Positions 26,464 through 36,627 are shown, counted from the first letter of the stretch. The stretch: 64,000 nt of DNA from JAVJRN01 sp047635055 (GCA_047635055.1 JBLIIJ010000004.1:20079-84078), one strand, 5' to 3'. The notes: generated by a model from the letters alone, not told the origin. Numbers and translations: made by a program.

Positions 26464-27243
26464 ATGAAAATAAATTTTCATAAATATCAAGGCACTGGAA
26501 ACGACTTTATTCTCATAGACGATAGAAGCCTCCAATTCCCAGCGGACAACTTAAAACTCATCTCTCGTTTGTGCGATAGAAAGTTTGGAATAGGGGCAGA
26601 TGGGTTAATGCTCATTAGAGCACATCATAAAGTAGACTTTACGATGATTTTTTTTAATCCTGATGGAAGTAAGAGTTTATGTGGAAATGGAAGCCGATGT
26701 GCAATGGCATTTGCCACTGAGCTAGGAATAGTCGATACACATATGCAATTCGAAACCACAGATGGGGTTCACGATGGGTTTCGGAAAGAGGGAATATATC
26801 ATTTCCACTTGCATGATGTCAAAAAGGTGACTGTTTCAAATAGACAATATTTTATTGATACAGGCTCACCTCATCATGTCGAATGGGTAAACGACTTGAA
26901 TAATTTTAATCTCTTAGAGGAAGGGGAGAAGATCAGATACAGCCATGTTTATCTGCCATCAGGCACTAATGTGAACTTTATAGAAAAGGCTCCCGACAAA
27001 ATTAAAGTAAGGACATATGAGCGAGGTGTAGAAAACGAAACACTCAGCTGTGGAACGGGAGTAACAGCCTGTGCTATAGTCGCTGGACTTGAAGGTTACC
27101 AAAGCCCAGTTGCTATTGAAACTAAAGGAGGAAAACTTCAAGTTTCATTTACAAAAGTGGATGCTCAACATTTCAAAGATATTTATCTTGCAGGTCCTGC
27201 AGAAAAGGTATTTGAGGGGATTTTTGATGTGTATTCCGAATAA
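26464..27243 (+). CDS. dapF: Diaminopimelate epimerase
   Basis: A 259-residue cofactor-independent racemase that converts LL- to meso-diaminopimelate for lysine and peptidoglycan. Both catalytic cysteines are present: Cys73 in SLCGNGSRC and the second in LSCGTGVTAC. The N-terminus FHKYQGTGNDFILIDD matches the family. It precedes secA by 25 bases on the same strand, so the two may be co-transcribed. Confidence 0.95.
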   Translation: MKINFHKYQGTGNDFILIDDRSLQFPADNLKLISRLCDRKFGIGADGLMLIRAHHKVDFTMIFFNPDGSKSLCGNGSRCAMAFATELGIVDTHMQFETTDGVHDGFRKEGIYHFHLHDVKKVTVSNRQYFIDTGSPHHVEWVNDLNNFNLLEEGEKIRYSHVYLPSGTNVNFIEKAPDKIKVRTYERGVENETLSCGTGVTACAIVAGLEGYQSPVAIETKGGKLQVSFTKVDAQHFKDIYLAGPAEKVFEGIFDVYSE

Positions 27244-27268
27244 TCATAAAGATAGAAATTAATATATA

Positions 27269-30200
27269 ATGCTTGATTTTATAAATAAAGGGATTGCCAA
27301 GGTGTTTGGCACCAAATCGGCCAGAGATTTGAAAGAGGTAACTCCATATGTGGAGAAGATAAATACTGTATTTAATACGCTTTCAAATATTTCTGATGAT
27401 CAATTAAGGGGTAAAACTGATGAGTTGAGAAATACGATCAACGAGCACCTTAAAAAGATTGACACTCAGCTTGCCGACCTTCATGAAGAAATAGACCAGA
27501 ATAACGCTCTTGATATTTCTGCAAAAGAAGAAATCTTCAATCAGATTGATAAGCTAGAGTCAGACAGAGATGAGGAGTTAGAAGTCGTGCTTTTGGAATT
27601 ACTTCCAACAGCGTTTGCTGTTGTCAAAGAAACAGCTCGAAGACTTGCCGAAAATAAGCAATTACAAGTGGAAGCGACTATTTGGGACAGAGAACTTTCT
27701 GCAAAAAAACCTCATGTTGAAATCAAAGGTGATACGGCTATATGGCATAATAAATGGGATGCTGCAGGAACACCCGTAGAATGGAATATGGTCCATTATG
27801 ATGTTCAACTTATCGGAGGTGTCGTTCTCCATCAAGGTAAAATTTCTGAGATGACCACTGGGGAAGGTAAGACACTTGTCGCTACACTCCCAGCATACCT
27901 CAATGCCCTTGCGGGAAGAGGCGTTCATATCGTAACCGTGAATGACTACCTATCGAAAAGAGATTCAGAATGGAATGCACCAATTTTTGAGTTTCATGGG
28001 TTAAGAGTTGATTGTATTGACAAGCATCATCCCAACTCCCCAGAGCGAAGAAATGCATATATGGCAGATATCACCTATGGAACAAATAATGAGTTCGGGT
28101 TCGACTATTTGCGAGATAATATGACCAGAAACCCTGAAGAACTTGTTCAGAAAAAACACCATTACGCAATGGTCGATGAAGTTGATTCGGTGTTAATTGA
28201 TGATGCCAGAACACCATTGATTATTTCAGGCCCAGTCCCTAAAGGTGATGAACATGAGTTTTACGAACTGAAACCACGGATTGCGAAACTTGTTGATGCT
28301 CAAAGAAAATTAGTTTCAAATTATTTGATCTCTGCCAAAAAAGCCATGAAAGAAGGTAAAGAGGCTGATGCAGGGCTCCCGCTCTTCCGAGCTTTTCGTG
28401 GACTACCAAAGAATAAGCCTTTAATCAAATTTTTAAGTGAAACTGGCATAAGAGCCGCACTACAAAAAACAGAGAATTTCTATCTTCAGGATAATCAGAA
28501 AATGATGCCTGATGCAGACGATCCTTTGTACTTCACCATTGATGAGAAAAATAACAGCATCGACCTTACGGAAAAGGGTATTGACCTTATTACGGGTGAA
28601 GGAGAAGATACCAGTTTCTTTATTCTTCCCGATATTGGTGCGGAAATCGCCAACCTTGAAAAAGAGACTATCGAAGAAGAGGAAAAGCTTCAAAGGAAGG
28701 ACAAAGTCATTCAGGATTACAGTATTAAAGCACAGCGAATTCATTCTGTAAATCAACTGCTTCGGGCCTATTGTCTATATGAAAAAGATACAGAGTATAT
28801 CGTCGTTGATGACAAGGTGAAAATTGTGGATGAGCAGACCGGACGTGTAATGGAAGGTCGGCGATATTCTGATGGTTTACACCAGTCTATTGAAGCCAAG
28901 GAAAATGTAAAGGTCGAAGATGCAACACAGACTTATGCTACGATAACACTTCAAAACTATTTCCGAATGTACCATAAGCTTGCAGGCATGACTGGTACAG
29001 CGGAAACTGAAGCTGGTGAACTATGGGACATCTATAAATTAGATGTGGTAGTTATTCCAACCAATAGACCTATTCAACGAGATGATAGGGAAGACTATGT
29101 TTACAAGACCATACGAGAAAAATTCAATGCTGTTGTCGAAGAGGTAGTAGAAATGCGGACCTTGGGAAGGCCTGTTTTAGTCGGTACGACTTCAGTTGAA
29201 ATCTCTGAGCTCCTAAGCAGAATGCTTAGCATGAAAAACATACAGCATCAAGTACTTAATGCAAAGCAGCATGCAAAAGAAGCTGATGTCATCGCGGAAG
29301 CAGGTAAACCCGGAACGGTAACTATTGCGACCAACATGGCGGGGCGTGGTACAGATATAAAACTTACGGATGAAGCCAAGGCCTCTGGAGGCTTAGCTAT
29401 TGTAGGAACAGAGCGTCATGAATCCAGAAGAGTGGATCGTCAATTAAGAGGGCGTTCCGGGCGTCAAGGAGATCCGGGCTCCTCTCAGTTCTTCGTTTCG
29501 CTAGAGGATAACCTTATGCGCCTTTTTAGCTCTGACAGAGTCGCTAAAGTCATGGATCGCTTAGGATTAAAAGAGGGTGAAGTCATTCAACATAGCATGA
29601 TTACCAAATCTATTGAGCGAGCACAGAAAAAAGTAGAAGAGAATAACTTCGCCACTAGAAAAAGACTTTTGGAATATGATGATGTTATGAACTCACAACG
29701 TGAGGTCATTTATAAGCGTCGTAAAAATGCCTTGTATGGCGAGCGATTAGAGCTCGATATCATGAGTATGCTCTTTGAGACATGCGAAGACCTTGTGCTA
29801 AATGCTAAAGGTGCAAATGATCTTGATAGCCTAAAACTTAATACAATTAGCGTATTAGGAATGGATTTCGCCATTGAAAAAGAGGACTTTGAAAAATTTG
29901 ACGAAGGTAGGCTTACTCAAATGCTTTATGATTTAGCGCTTGAAACCTATCATCGTAAAAACACCAACATCTCTCAGAAAGCGCTACCTCTATTAACGCA
30001 GATTCATCAACAAAGAGGTGCAACGGTAGACTTTATTAGAGTTCCGTTCACTGATGGAAAAAAACTCATTGAAGTAGCTGCCCCGCTTGAGAAGTCCGTA
30101 AAAAGTGAAGGTGCGGAAATGATCCAGTCTATGGAAAAAATGATCACATTAGCGATTATAGATCAGACTTGGAAAGAACACCTCCGAGATATGGACGACT

Positions 30201-30616
30201 TAAAGCAGTCAGTACAAAATGCTGTCTACGAGCAAAAGGATCCATTGATCATCTACAAGTTTGAGGGATTCGAACTGTTCAAGATCTTTATTGGAAAAGT
30301 TAATGAAGAATGTATTTCCTTTTTAATGAAAGCCTCAATTCCTGTACAAAAGGCCGAAGAAGTACAGGAAGCAAAACAACATCGCCAAGCAAAAGATTAC
30401 AAAGAATCGAAAGAAGAGAGTGGCTCATTACTTAATAGAGGGCAATCCAATAGACCACCAGTAGAGAAAACAGAACCTGCGAAAACAATGAAAATTGCAA
30501 GTAGAAATCAGCGCGTCTCTGTACAGTATCCTGATGGGAGTGTAAAGAAAGATGTTAAATTCAAACAAGTAGAAGACGATATCAAAAACAATAAATGCGT
30601 ATTGATCGAATCATAA
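27269..30616 (+). CDS. secA: Preprotein translocase ATPase
   Basis: A 1115-residue motor that drives export through SecYEG. Key motifs are intact: Walker A MTTGEGKTLVATLPAYL, the VDEVDSVLIDDARTPLIISG Walker B segment, ATNMAGRGTDIKL and LRGRSGRQGDPGSSQFFVSLED. It is about 200 residues longer than E. coli SecA, mainly because the region between the first nucleotide-binding domain and its end (about residues 320-490) is enlarged, as in other Bacteroidota. The C-terminus lacks the usual zinc-binding Cys motif and ends in a basic segment with QYPDGSVKKDVKFKQVEDDI. Confidence 0.96.
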   Translation: MLDFINKGIAKVFGTKSARDLKEVTPYVEKINTVFNTLSNISDDQLRGKTDELRNTINEHLKKIDTQLADLHEEIDQNNALDISAKEEIFNQIDKLESDRDEELEVVLLELLPTAFAVVKETARRLAENKQLQVEATIWDRELSAKKPHVEIKGDTAIWHNKWDAAGTPVEWNMVHYDVQLIGGVVLHQGKISEMTTGEGKTLVATLPAYLNALAGRGVHIVTVNDYLSKRDSEWNAPIFEFHGLRVDCIDKHHPNSPERRNAYMADITYGTNNEFGFDYLRDNMTRNPEELVQKKHHYAMVDEVDSVLIDDARTPLIISGPVPKGDEHEFYELKPRIAKLVDAQRKLVSNYLISAKKAMKEGKEADAGLPLFRAFRGLPKNKPLIKFLSETGIRAALQKTENFYLQDNQKMMPDADDPLYFTIDEKNNSIDLTEKGIDLITGEGEDTSFFILPDIGAEIANLEKETIEEEEKLQRKDKVIQDYSIKAQRIHSVNQLLRAYCLYEKDTEYIVVDDKVKIVDEQTGRVMEGRRYSDGLHQSIEAKENVKVEDATQTYATITLQNYFRMYHKLAGMTGTAETEAGELWDIYKLDVVVIPTNRPIQRDDREDYVYKTIREKFNAVVEEVVEMRTLGRPVLVGTTSVEISELLSRMLSMKNIQHQVLNAKQHAKEADVIAEAGKPGTVTIATNMAGRGTDIKLTDEAKASGGLAIVGTERHESRRVDRQLRGRSGRQGDPGSSQFFVSLEDNLMRLFSSDRVAKVMDRLGLKEGEVIQHSMITKSIERAQKKVEENNFATRKRLLEYDDVMNSQREVIYKRRKNALYGERLELDIMSMLFETCEDLVLNAKGANDLDSLKLNTISVLGMDFAIEKEDFEKFDEGRLTQMLYDLALETYHRKNTNISQKALPLLTQIHQQRGATVDFIRVPFTDGKKLIEVAAPLEKSVKSEGAEMIQSMEKMITLAIIDQTWKEHLRDMDDLKQSVQNAVYEQKDPLIIYKFEGFELFKIFIGKVNEECISFLMKASIPVQKAEEVQEAKQHRQAKDYKESKEESGSLLNRGQSNRPPVEKTEPAKTMKIASRNQRVSVQYPDGSVKKDVKFKQVEDDIKNNKCVLIES

Positions 30617-31095
30617 TTGCTTTTATAATACTGAGCGCAGGTTGCAAGCCTGCGCAAGTGACCACTTCGACAGTCAGCGCGCCGTACAGGGAAGATTTGT
30701 CTGTACATCGAATGACATTGGAGGCTACACTGGATGAAGTCAAAAATGAGGAACCTAAGAAAATCAACCCCTCCCCAGCGCCTTTAACTGGTCATATCAA
30801 AGCTGAAATAGACAGTGTGAATATATTGATTGCTCAAAGAAATAAATCCCTTGGGTATATAGAAGGCTTTACCATTCAGGTTTATACCGGGCTGGATCGT
30901 CAAAAAGCAGATGAAGCTTTGGAACTGGCCTTGTCCCTTGAGACTGAACTATCTCCTGAAATCACCTATCGCCAACCAAGTTACAAGGTGAAAGTTGGGC
31001 ATTACACGAGCCGCTTGGAAGCACATGAAGTGTTCCAAGCAATCAAGAAATATTTCCCAAATGCACTTATGATTCCAGAGAGAAAAGCGAGATGA
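30595..31095 (+). CDS. SPOR-domain lipoprotein
   Basis: A 166-residue protein starting inside the last 22 bases of secA. The N-terminus RIDRIIIAFIILSAGC is a lipoprotein signal. A linker of about 60 residues leads to a C-terminal SPOR-like domain (GFTIQVYTGLDRQKADEALE ... YKVKVGHYTSRLEAHEVFQAI), a fold that binds denuded peptidoglycan at division sites. Overlap with secA and the ATGA overlap with the downstream gene suggest coupled translation. Confidence 0.8.
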   Translation: MRIDRIIIAFIILSAGCKPAQVTTSTVSAPYREDLSVHRMTLEATLDEVKNEEPKKINPSPAPLTGHIKAEIDSVNILIAQRNKSLGYIEGFTIQVYTGLDRQKADEALELALSLETELSPEITYRQPSYKVKVGHYTSRLEAHEVFQAIKKYFPNALMIPERKAR

Positions 31096-32285
31096 CAGAG
31101 ATCATTGAAAAAATAAAAGAATTATCGAATCAGTTTTTCCCTGAAATACAAGGAATCAGACATCACTTGCATGCGCATCCTGAACTTTCTTTTGAAGAAT
31201 TTGAGACCGCAAATTTTATCGAGTCAAAGCTCAAAGCCTTAGGGTTTACAGAAACTGAAAGGGTGGCTAACACTGGAGTTTCATTTATACTTAAAGGCAA
31301 TGGACACAGCGAAAAAGTAATTGCACTTAGGGCTGATATTGACGCTTTACCAATTATTGAGGCAAATAAAGTCAGTTATAAATCAACCAATGAAGGTGTG
31401 ATGCACGCCTGTGGTCACGACGTACATACTTCAAGTCTTCTGGGTGCAATCATGATACTCAAAGCGTTGCAAGATGACCTTGATGGCGACATAAAGATTA
31501 TCTTTCAACCAGGAGAAGAACGTTTGCCCGGCGGTGCTTCTATGATGATTAAGGAAGGAATCCTTGAAAACCCTAAACCTGCAAGAATTCTCGGGCAGCA
31601 TGTAATGCCTTTTATTGATTCAGGTAAAGTTGGTTTTCGAAAAGGCATGTACATGGCCAGTGCAGATGAAATTTATTTTACGGTGACTGGTAAAGGTGGC
31701 CATGCAGCAATGCCAGAAAACTTGGTAGATCCTGTACTAATCACAAGCCATATAATTGTTGCTCTTCAGCAAATAATCAGTAGAAACTCAAGTCCAAAAA
31801 TACCTTCCGTGCTCTCCTTTGGTAAAGTCAATGCAAATGGCGCAACCAACGTCATTCCAAATGAGGTAAAAGTAGAAGGCACTTTTAGAACCTATGATGA
31901 AGAGTGGCGGGCAGATGCTCACTTAAAAATGAAAAAAATGGCAGAAGGCATAGCTGAAGCTATGGGCGCCAAATGTGATTTCGATGTTCGCAAGGGATAT
32001 CCGCATCTCAAAAACCATCCAGAATACACTCAAAGCAACATCGATGCTGCCAAACTCTACCTTGGCGAGGATAACGTAGAGGAAATAGACTTATGGCTTG
32101 CTGGTGAAGACTTTGCCTTTTACTCTCATCACGTTGACGCTTGCTTTTATCGATTAGGCACGAGAAATGAATCGAAAGGAATTATCTCTGGCGTACACAC
32201 ACCAACTTTTGATATTGATGAAGATGCGCTTAAAATTGGAATGGGTCTAATGGCTTGGTTAGCTATCAACGAGCTTAAACAGTAA
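31092..32285 (+). CDS. M20-family metal-dependent amidohydrolase (N-acyl-amino-acid/hippurate type)
   Basis: A 397-residue M20D peptidase-like enzyme. It opens with the family signature RHHLHAHPELSFEEFETANF and has the metal ligands ACGHDVHTS and QPGEERLPGGA, a dimerisation domain in the middle, and the late His in ISGVHTPTFDIDEDAL. Relatives cleave N-acyl amino acids or hippurate; the substrate is unspecified. ATGA overlaps the SPOR gene stop. The 3' end overlaps the convergent phosphate-transporter-like gene by 11 bases. Confidence 0.88.
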   Translation: MTEIIEKIKELSNQFFPEIQGIRHHLHAHPELSFEEFETANFIESKLKALGFTETERVANTGVSFILKGNGHSEKVIALRADIDALPIIEANKVSYKSTNEGVMHACGHDVHTSSLLGAIMILKALQDDLDGDIKIIFQPGEERLPGGASMMIKEGILENPKPARILGQHVMPFIDSGKVGFRKGMYMASADEIYFTVTGKGGHAAMPENLVDPVLITSHIIVALQQIISRNSSPKIPSVLSFGKVNANGATNVIPNEVKVEGTFRTYDEEWRADAHLKMKKMAEGIAEAMGAKCDFDVRKGYPHLKNHPEYTQSNIDAAKLYLGEDNVEEIDLWLAGEDFAFYSHHVDACFYRLGTRNESKGIISGVHTPTFDIDEDALKIGMGLMAWLAINELKQ

Positions 32286-33270
32286 GAAACCGAATAAGAA
32301 AGACTAATCCAATACTTACAGCAAGACCAAAGAATACTTTCAATAGATCTTTCCCTAGGTCAACGAGTGTTGGGTTTTTAACACCTCCATAAGCGAAGTA
32401 TTTTATTCCTATTTCTCTACCCGCTAGCAATCCTATGAATACCCATGTCGTGCTCATAGGGATATTATTAAGCTCCTTGAAAAACAATAAAACGATACCA
32501 TATGTAAGATCTACCAATGTCGCTGATCTTATATCTGAAGTATTCGTCTTCGCCTTTACGATATTTTGAATCGCCCCGCCCTTGGAATAAAAAATATAAG
32601 AAAGCAATACAACAAAAACGATGACGGTGGCAATCAACGTAACAAAGTCAATTTGTCGAGGTAGGTAGACATAAATATTAGCAAAATCCTGAATCAGCCA
32701 TTGAGACCATAAAAAACCTGTCGATAACCATTGTGCTACAGTCCACCATTTAGTCTCTTTTTTCGTTGGTTTAGTTTCCGCAAAATGCTTTTCAAATTTC
32801 TTAGCAATGACCATATAAATCAAGATTGCCGCAACAAAAGCCACAAGATAACCCGACATAGATTTCACAACCATGTCGTATAAGTTCTTTGGATTAAAAA
32901 AGGTCAGAATCAAAAAAGAAGTACTCACCGGAATCCCAAATCTGGTAATCGTCAAAAGAATCAGTGGCGGAATCAAGAAAGGCCAACCGAACCCCTTTAT
33001 ATCTTCTGGATTATTATATTTCGGATTTTCAAAGCTGTTTTTGATCGGATCTCCAATAAGTCGCCCGTAAGTAACATCCCCGTCATTGACATACCAGCCA
33101 TAAATCAATACGAATGCTAAAATGGAACCTGCAAATAGAGAAAGCATCCACCAAGGCTTATTTTCATTGGAACTGAGAAAAGTGCCTAACGTCTGTATAA
33201 CATCATTTCCCACCACCGAGTATGCTGCGAGTAAAAAACCCACATACATTACTATTTCTAATTCACCCAT
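32275..33270 (-). CDS. PiT-like inorganic phosphate transporter family membrane protein
   Basis: A 331-residue membrane protein with about nine helices. Two segments resemble the PiT (PHO4) repeats: AYSVVGNDVIQTLGTFL near the N-terminus (PiT has GxNDxxNxxGT) and IPMSTTWVFIGLLAGREIG near the C-terminus (PiT has PxSTTH...G...G), plus a middle FGIPVSTSFLIL. The match is clear but divergent, and the protein is shorter than classical Pit. Phosphate is the likely but unproven substrate. Confidence 0.7.
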   Translation of the reverse strand: MGELEIVMYVGFLLAAYSVVGNDVIQTLGTFLSSNENKPWWMLSLFAGSILAFVLIYGWYVNDGDVTYGRLIGDPIKNSFENPKYNNPEDIKGFGWPFLIPPLILLTITRFGIPVSTSFLILTFFNPKNLYDMVVKSMSGYLVAFVAAILIYMVIAKKFEKHFAETKPTKKETKWWTVAQWLSTGFLWSQWLIQDFANIYVYLPRQIDFVTLIATVIVFVVLLSYIFYSKGGAIQNIVKAKTNTSDIRSATLVDLTYGIVLLFFKELNNIPMSTTWVFIGLLAGREIGIKYFAYGGVKNPTLVDLGKDLLKVFFGLAVSIGLVFLIRFLTV

Positions 33271-33483
33271 CTAGAGTATTTACTTTCATGTTTGGGCCAC
33301 AAATAAAGAATATGCAAAGGTTATTCTTCAAAAATGATCAATTTTATTCTCGTTATTAAAGATATGATAACATCCAGTTAATATTGCCTAAACTTTTTCA
33401 ATATCAATAGAATATTAACCTCGACATCCCCAATGTTAACAATTCAATCATAATTATCAGCAGTAAGAGCTCCAATAAATACC

Positions 33484-33491
33484 TAATTTTG
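33484..33491 (+). promoter_or_regulatory. -7 promoter element of the Na/Pi cotransporter gene
   Basis: TAATTTTG matches TAnnTTTG, 14 bases before the ATG at 33506, predicting a leader of under 10 bases. Confidence 0.55.
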
Positions 33492-33505
33492 TAGACTGTA
33501 CGATA

Positions 33506-34711
33506 ATGACGATTAAAACGCGAGACATAAAGGACACTACCATAAATTCGAAGAATTTGTGGGCACAAATAGGGCGTCTTGTAGCCATAGTGCTCAGCAT
33601 ATTTGCTTTCTTATTTGCGATTCAATTAATGAGCGGCTCTTTGGCAGTTATTGGTAAAGGTTTCGCCAAAGAAATTGTCTATGCCACGTCAAACCCATTC
33701 ATTGGATTATTCATTGGTCTTTTAGCCACCGCAATATTACAAAGCAGCTCTACTACCACTTCGATGACCGTCGCTGCAGTAGCCGTTGGAGCAATCTCCC
33801 TACAAGGAGCAATCCCAATTATCATGGGAGCCAACTTAGGCACTACGATTACGAGCACTATCGTTTCTTTAAGTTTTGTCACGAAGACCAAGGAGTTTGA
33901 AAAAGCATTTGCCGCTGGTACGGTACATGACTTCTTTAATATTCTGATCATCATAATCCTGTTTCCATTAGAGTATTATTATGGTTTGCTTTCTTCAGTA
34001 AGTTCACAAATAGCCTCATTAATCAATACAGAAAATGGTAGCTCCATTTCCTCCAAATTGTTCATTTATAACCTGTTCGATGTAGCGCAAAATTTCATGA
34101 TATCCTCCATCGGTGCGTTGATATCACTTGCGCTAGCCATCATTTTAATATTCGCCATTGTTAAAATGATTTCTAACCTACTTTATGACCAATTGATTGG
34201 TAACAGCAGAAACAAGTTTAAATCTTTTGTTTTCAACACGCGGTTGCGCTCTTTCGGTTTTGGCTTTCTTTTTACATCAATCATCCAAAGCAGTAGTTTA
34301 ACCACTTCGCTGATAGTGCCACTTGCTGCGACTAAAAAAATTCATTTAAAGAGAGCGTTTCAATTTGTTTTAGGTGCAAATTTAGGCACAACCATTACTG
34401 CTTTGATCGCTGCATCATTCAAGAGTGAAGCAGCCATTAGCCTCGCAATAGCACATTTTATGTTCAATTTAGTAGGTGTCGTTTTATTCCTCTTCGTCCC
34501 ATTTCTTTCAAAACTCCCGACATATTTCGCGAATGCACTCGCTGCTCTTGCTGTAAAATACCGTTGGACTGCCTTCGTTTATATTCTTGTCGTCTTTTTT
34601 TTACTACCATTCACACTCATCTATTTCAGCAATAAGCAAGAGCTTAGCTACAATAAGCTAGATCATCAGGAGCAGATCATCAAGACAATTAATAATCAAA
34701 TAAAATACTAG
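33506..34711 (+). CDS. Na/phosphate cotransporter family protein (NptA/PF02690 type)
   Basis: A 401-residue membrane protein with the two inverted Na_Pi_cotrans repeats, each with the QSSS motif: LQSSSTTTSMTVAAVAVGAI with GANLGTTITSTIVSL, and IQSSSLTTSLIVPLAA with GANLGTTITALIAA. It lacks the C-terminal PhoU-like domain of longer bacterial relatives. Its neighbours on the right are small membrane proteins; a second, unrelated phosphate-type transporter lies divergently on the left. Confidence 0.88.
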   Translation: MTIKTRDIKDTTINSKNLWAQIGRLVAIVLSIFAFLFAIQLMSGSLAVIGKGFAKEIVYATSNPFIGLFIGLLATAILQSSSTTTSMTVAAVAVGAISLQGAIPIIMGANLGTTITSTIVSLSFVTKTKEFEKAFAAGTVHDFFNILIIIILFPLEYYYGLLSSVSSQIASLINTENGSSISSKLFIYNLFDVAQNFMISSIGALISLALAIILIFAIVKMISNLLYDQLIGNSRNKFKSFVFNTRLRSFGFGFLFTSIIQSSSLTTSLIVPLAATKKIHLKRAFQFVLGANLGTTITALIAASFKSEAAISLAIAHFMFNLVGVVLFLFVPFLSKLPTYFANALAALAVKYRWTAFVYILVVFFLLPFTLIYFSNKQELSYNKLDHQEQIIKTINNQIKY

Positions 34712-34750
34712 TCTTAATTATTTAAATTCGTGTGGAATTAAAGATGATTC

Positions 34751-35089
34751 ATGTCTCTTATAAACAACGTTATTGATCACATTACCGAATATCTTAAGAT
34801 TAAAGGTGAAAAACTAAAGCTTGACATTATAGCCAGCGTGTCCAAAATAATGGCCTATGCAATCTCTTTCATCCTTATTCTACTTGTTGGTTTTTTCTTT
34901 TTAGTTTTTGCGTCTATTACCATCGGGGCAATGATTAATGAAGCACTAGAAAGCTCCTATATTGGATATTTAATTATCAGTGGGTTTTATTTCCTTATGC
35001 TCATCATTCTCTTTTTGCTTTTGAGAACTAAAAAGGTTCAAAACTTAATAGAAAAATTACTTATGCAGATTAACGATCCAGAATCATGA
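34751..35089 (+). CDS. Phage_holin_3_6-like membrane protein (cellular)
   Basis: A 112-residue protein with an N-terminal amphipathic helix (EYLKIKGEKLKLDIIASVSK), two transmembrane helices and a short charged tail, the layout of the PF07332 'holin superfamily III' proteins common in Bacteroidota chromosomes. Despite the name there is no phage context here. The ATGA overlap with the next gene indicates one operon. Confidence 0.75.
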   Translation: MSLINNVIDHITEYLKIKGEKLKLDIIASVSKIMAYAISFILILLVGFFFLVFASITIGAMINEALESSYIGYLIISGFYFLMLIILFLLLRTKKVQNLIEKLLMQINDPES

Positions 35090-35445
35090 GTAGAACGAAA
35101 GCATGGCAAAAAAAGATGGATGAACTTTCTGCCAAGGAGAAAAGCCTGCGAAAAGATCTCGAATTCGATAGTACAAAATTAGAGAAACGCGGATTAATTG
35201 TTTTGGGAATAGCTGGGATCGTCGCTATAGCTATCATTGGCGCATTTTCAATAATACCAAAAAAAAAGAAATCGAAAACGGAAAATCAAAACGAAAAAAA
35301 CTCCAGCCCGATAAAAACGAAGAGTGAATCAAATGGGCGAATGGGCGCATTCATCACGGAAAAAATAATAACATCACTCATCACACTCCTTATAAGTAAC
35401 TTCCAGAAGCAGAATAGCGCTAACGAGAAACCAACAGACAATTAG
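35086..35445 (+). CDS. Lys/Glu-rich single-pass membrane protein, unknown
   Basis: A 119-residue protein with a charged N-terminal coil (QKKMDELSAKEKSLRKDLEF), one transmembrane helix (LIVLGIAGIVAIAIIGAFSII), a poly-Lys segment and a second weak hydrophobic stretch near the C-terminus. I recognise no family. ATGA coupling to the holin-like gene suggests a joint envelope function. Confidence 0.65.
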   Translation: MSRTKAWQKKMDELSAKEKSLRKDLEFDSTKLEKRGLIVLGIAGIVAIAIIGAFSIIPKKKKSKTENQNEKNSSPIKTKSESNGRMGAFITEKIITSLITLLISNFQKQNSANEKPTDN

Positions 35446-35590
35446 CCCAAATCAAAGTCTTCTCGAAACCAACTCAACGAACTTCTTGCATGAGGTATCG
35501 CTTGTTGTCTCTATTTAATTACAAAAGAGAGGGTCACCTTAACACTTTTCTTCTACTTTCAAAAAAGCGCTATAGACATTATAGTTTGTT

Positions 35591-36505
35591 CTAAAGGTTG
35601 ATTAACGTCTCTCTGCGTCGCATCTTCCCTGCTGGTATACCAAACATCATTTTAAATCTTCTGCAGAAGTAAGCCGTATCCTTATAACCAACCTCTTTGC
35701 CTATTTCACGAATACTTTTCTTAGAAGTCCTTAGAAGGTTCACTGCCTCCTCCATCCTCTGATATTCGATATAATCCTGTGGATTTATTCCAGTCAGCAT
35801 TTTAAAATACTGTCCTACATAATCCTCTGATACATTTGCGACATTGGCCAATATCTTATTCGAAAGATCTTCTCCTAGGTGCTCCTTGATAAAAGTGAAA
35901 ATATCAATTAACCTAGGATCTTTGAAGTATGTACTGTTCGTAGCAAACTGCTCTACAAATAGATTAAACTTTACGATGTGTCGGATAAGCTCTACAGCTA
36001 GTTGCTCCGAAAGCAATTTAATAATTCTGTCTTTCCCTGGATTAGTGGAATTTGACTCCAAGTTGATATCAACAATAAGATTTTTTATCTTATCGTTATT
36101 TTCCACTTTAAAGGGAGGAATATCCAGCGAAGCAAAAAAGTTTACTGAGTCAAACGCTTTAGTCTCAAAAGAAACGTAGCAATAATGCTCACCTGAGTCT
36201 GGTTCGTGACTATACGGCTTAAGGTATTTTTCTTTATTATTTAAAAAATTATCTTTCGAAAGTCTTGTCGATTCTCCTGAACCATAGGTAATAGATACCT
36301 GCCGTCCTCCAGGAACAAAAAACACTTCTCCGCTCTCACAGGTGCCTTTGTCTTTTCCAAAACTTAGTACACCGCGACCTACTAGGATCAGAGAATTTTC
36401 GATATCATAGTTATTCTCAATAGTAACTGGCGCAAGAATATTAATATTCCTAGCCTTGATAAAACGAACACTTAATGATTCGATGATACGATTATAGTCT
36501 TCCAC
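35591..36505 (-). CDS. AraC-family transcriptional regulator
   Basis: A 304-residue regulator. The last ~100 residues are the double helix-turn-helix of AraC proteins: LANVANVSEDYVGQYFKMLT for the first and IREIGKEVGYKDTAYFCRRF for the second. The N-terminal ~190 residues look like a cupin-type sensor domain (VGRGVLSFGKDKGTCESGEV, VFFVPGG). It lies downstream of the acyl-CoA dehydrogenase gene on the same strand, with two copies of a palindrome in between that could be its own operator. Confidence 0.85.
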   Translation of the reverse strand: MEDYNRIIESLSVRFIKARNINILAPVTIENNYDIENSLILVGRGVLSFGKDKGTCESGEVFFVPGGRQVSITYGSGESTRLSKDNFLNNKEKYLKPYSHEPDSGEHYCYVSFETKAFDSVNFFASLDIPPFKVENNDKIKNLIVDINLESNSTNPGKDRIIKLLSEQLAVELIRHIVKFNLFVEQFATNSTYFKDPRLIDIFTFIKEHLGEDLSNKILANVANVSEDYVGQYFKMLTGINPQDYIEYQRMEEAVNLLRTSKKSIREIGKEVGYKDTAYFCRRFKMMFGIPAGKMRRRETLINL

Positions 36506-36558
36506 GAATTGGCTTAATATGATTTTTCTTAGAAAAAGAGGAAAATTGATTTAATTAA

Positions 36559-36587
36559 TTGAATAAATCTAATATAGATTCATTCAA
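36559..36587. repeat. Palindrome copy 1 upstream of the AraC gene
   Basis: Arms TTGAATAAATCTA and TAGATTCATTCAA (13 bp, one mismatch) around ATA. It sits 54 bases before the AraC start and shares the core AATCTA-N-TAGATT with the palindrome at 36628-36643. Confidence 0.6.
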
Positions 36588-36627
36588 TAATCAAATTTCC
36601 TTCATCACATTAACGGTATTTTCAAAA

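Noticed and set aside
34751..35089. Holin-like gene as a sign of a prophage
   Set aside because: No other phage genes nearby; this family is a common chromosomal membrane protein in Bacteroidota.
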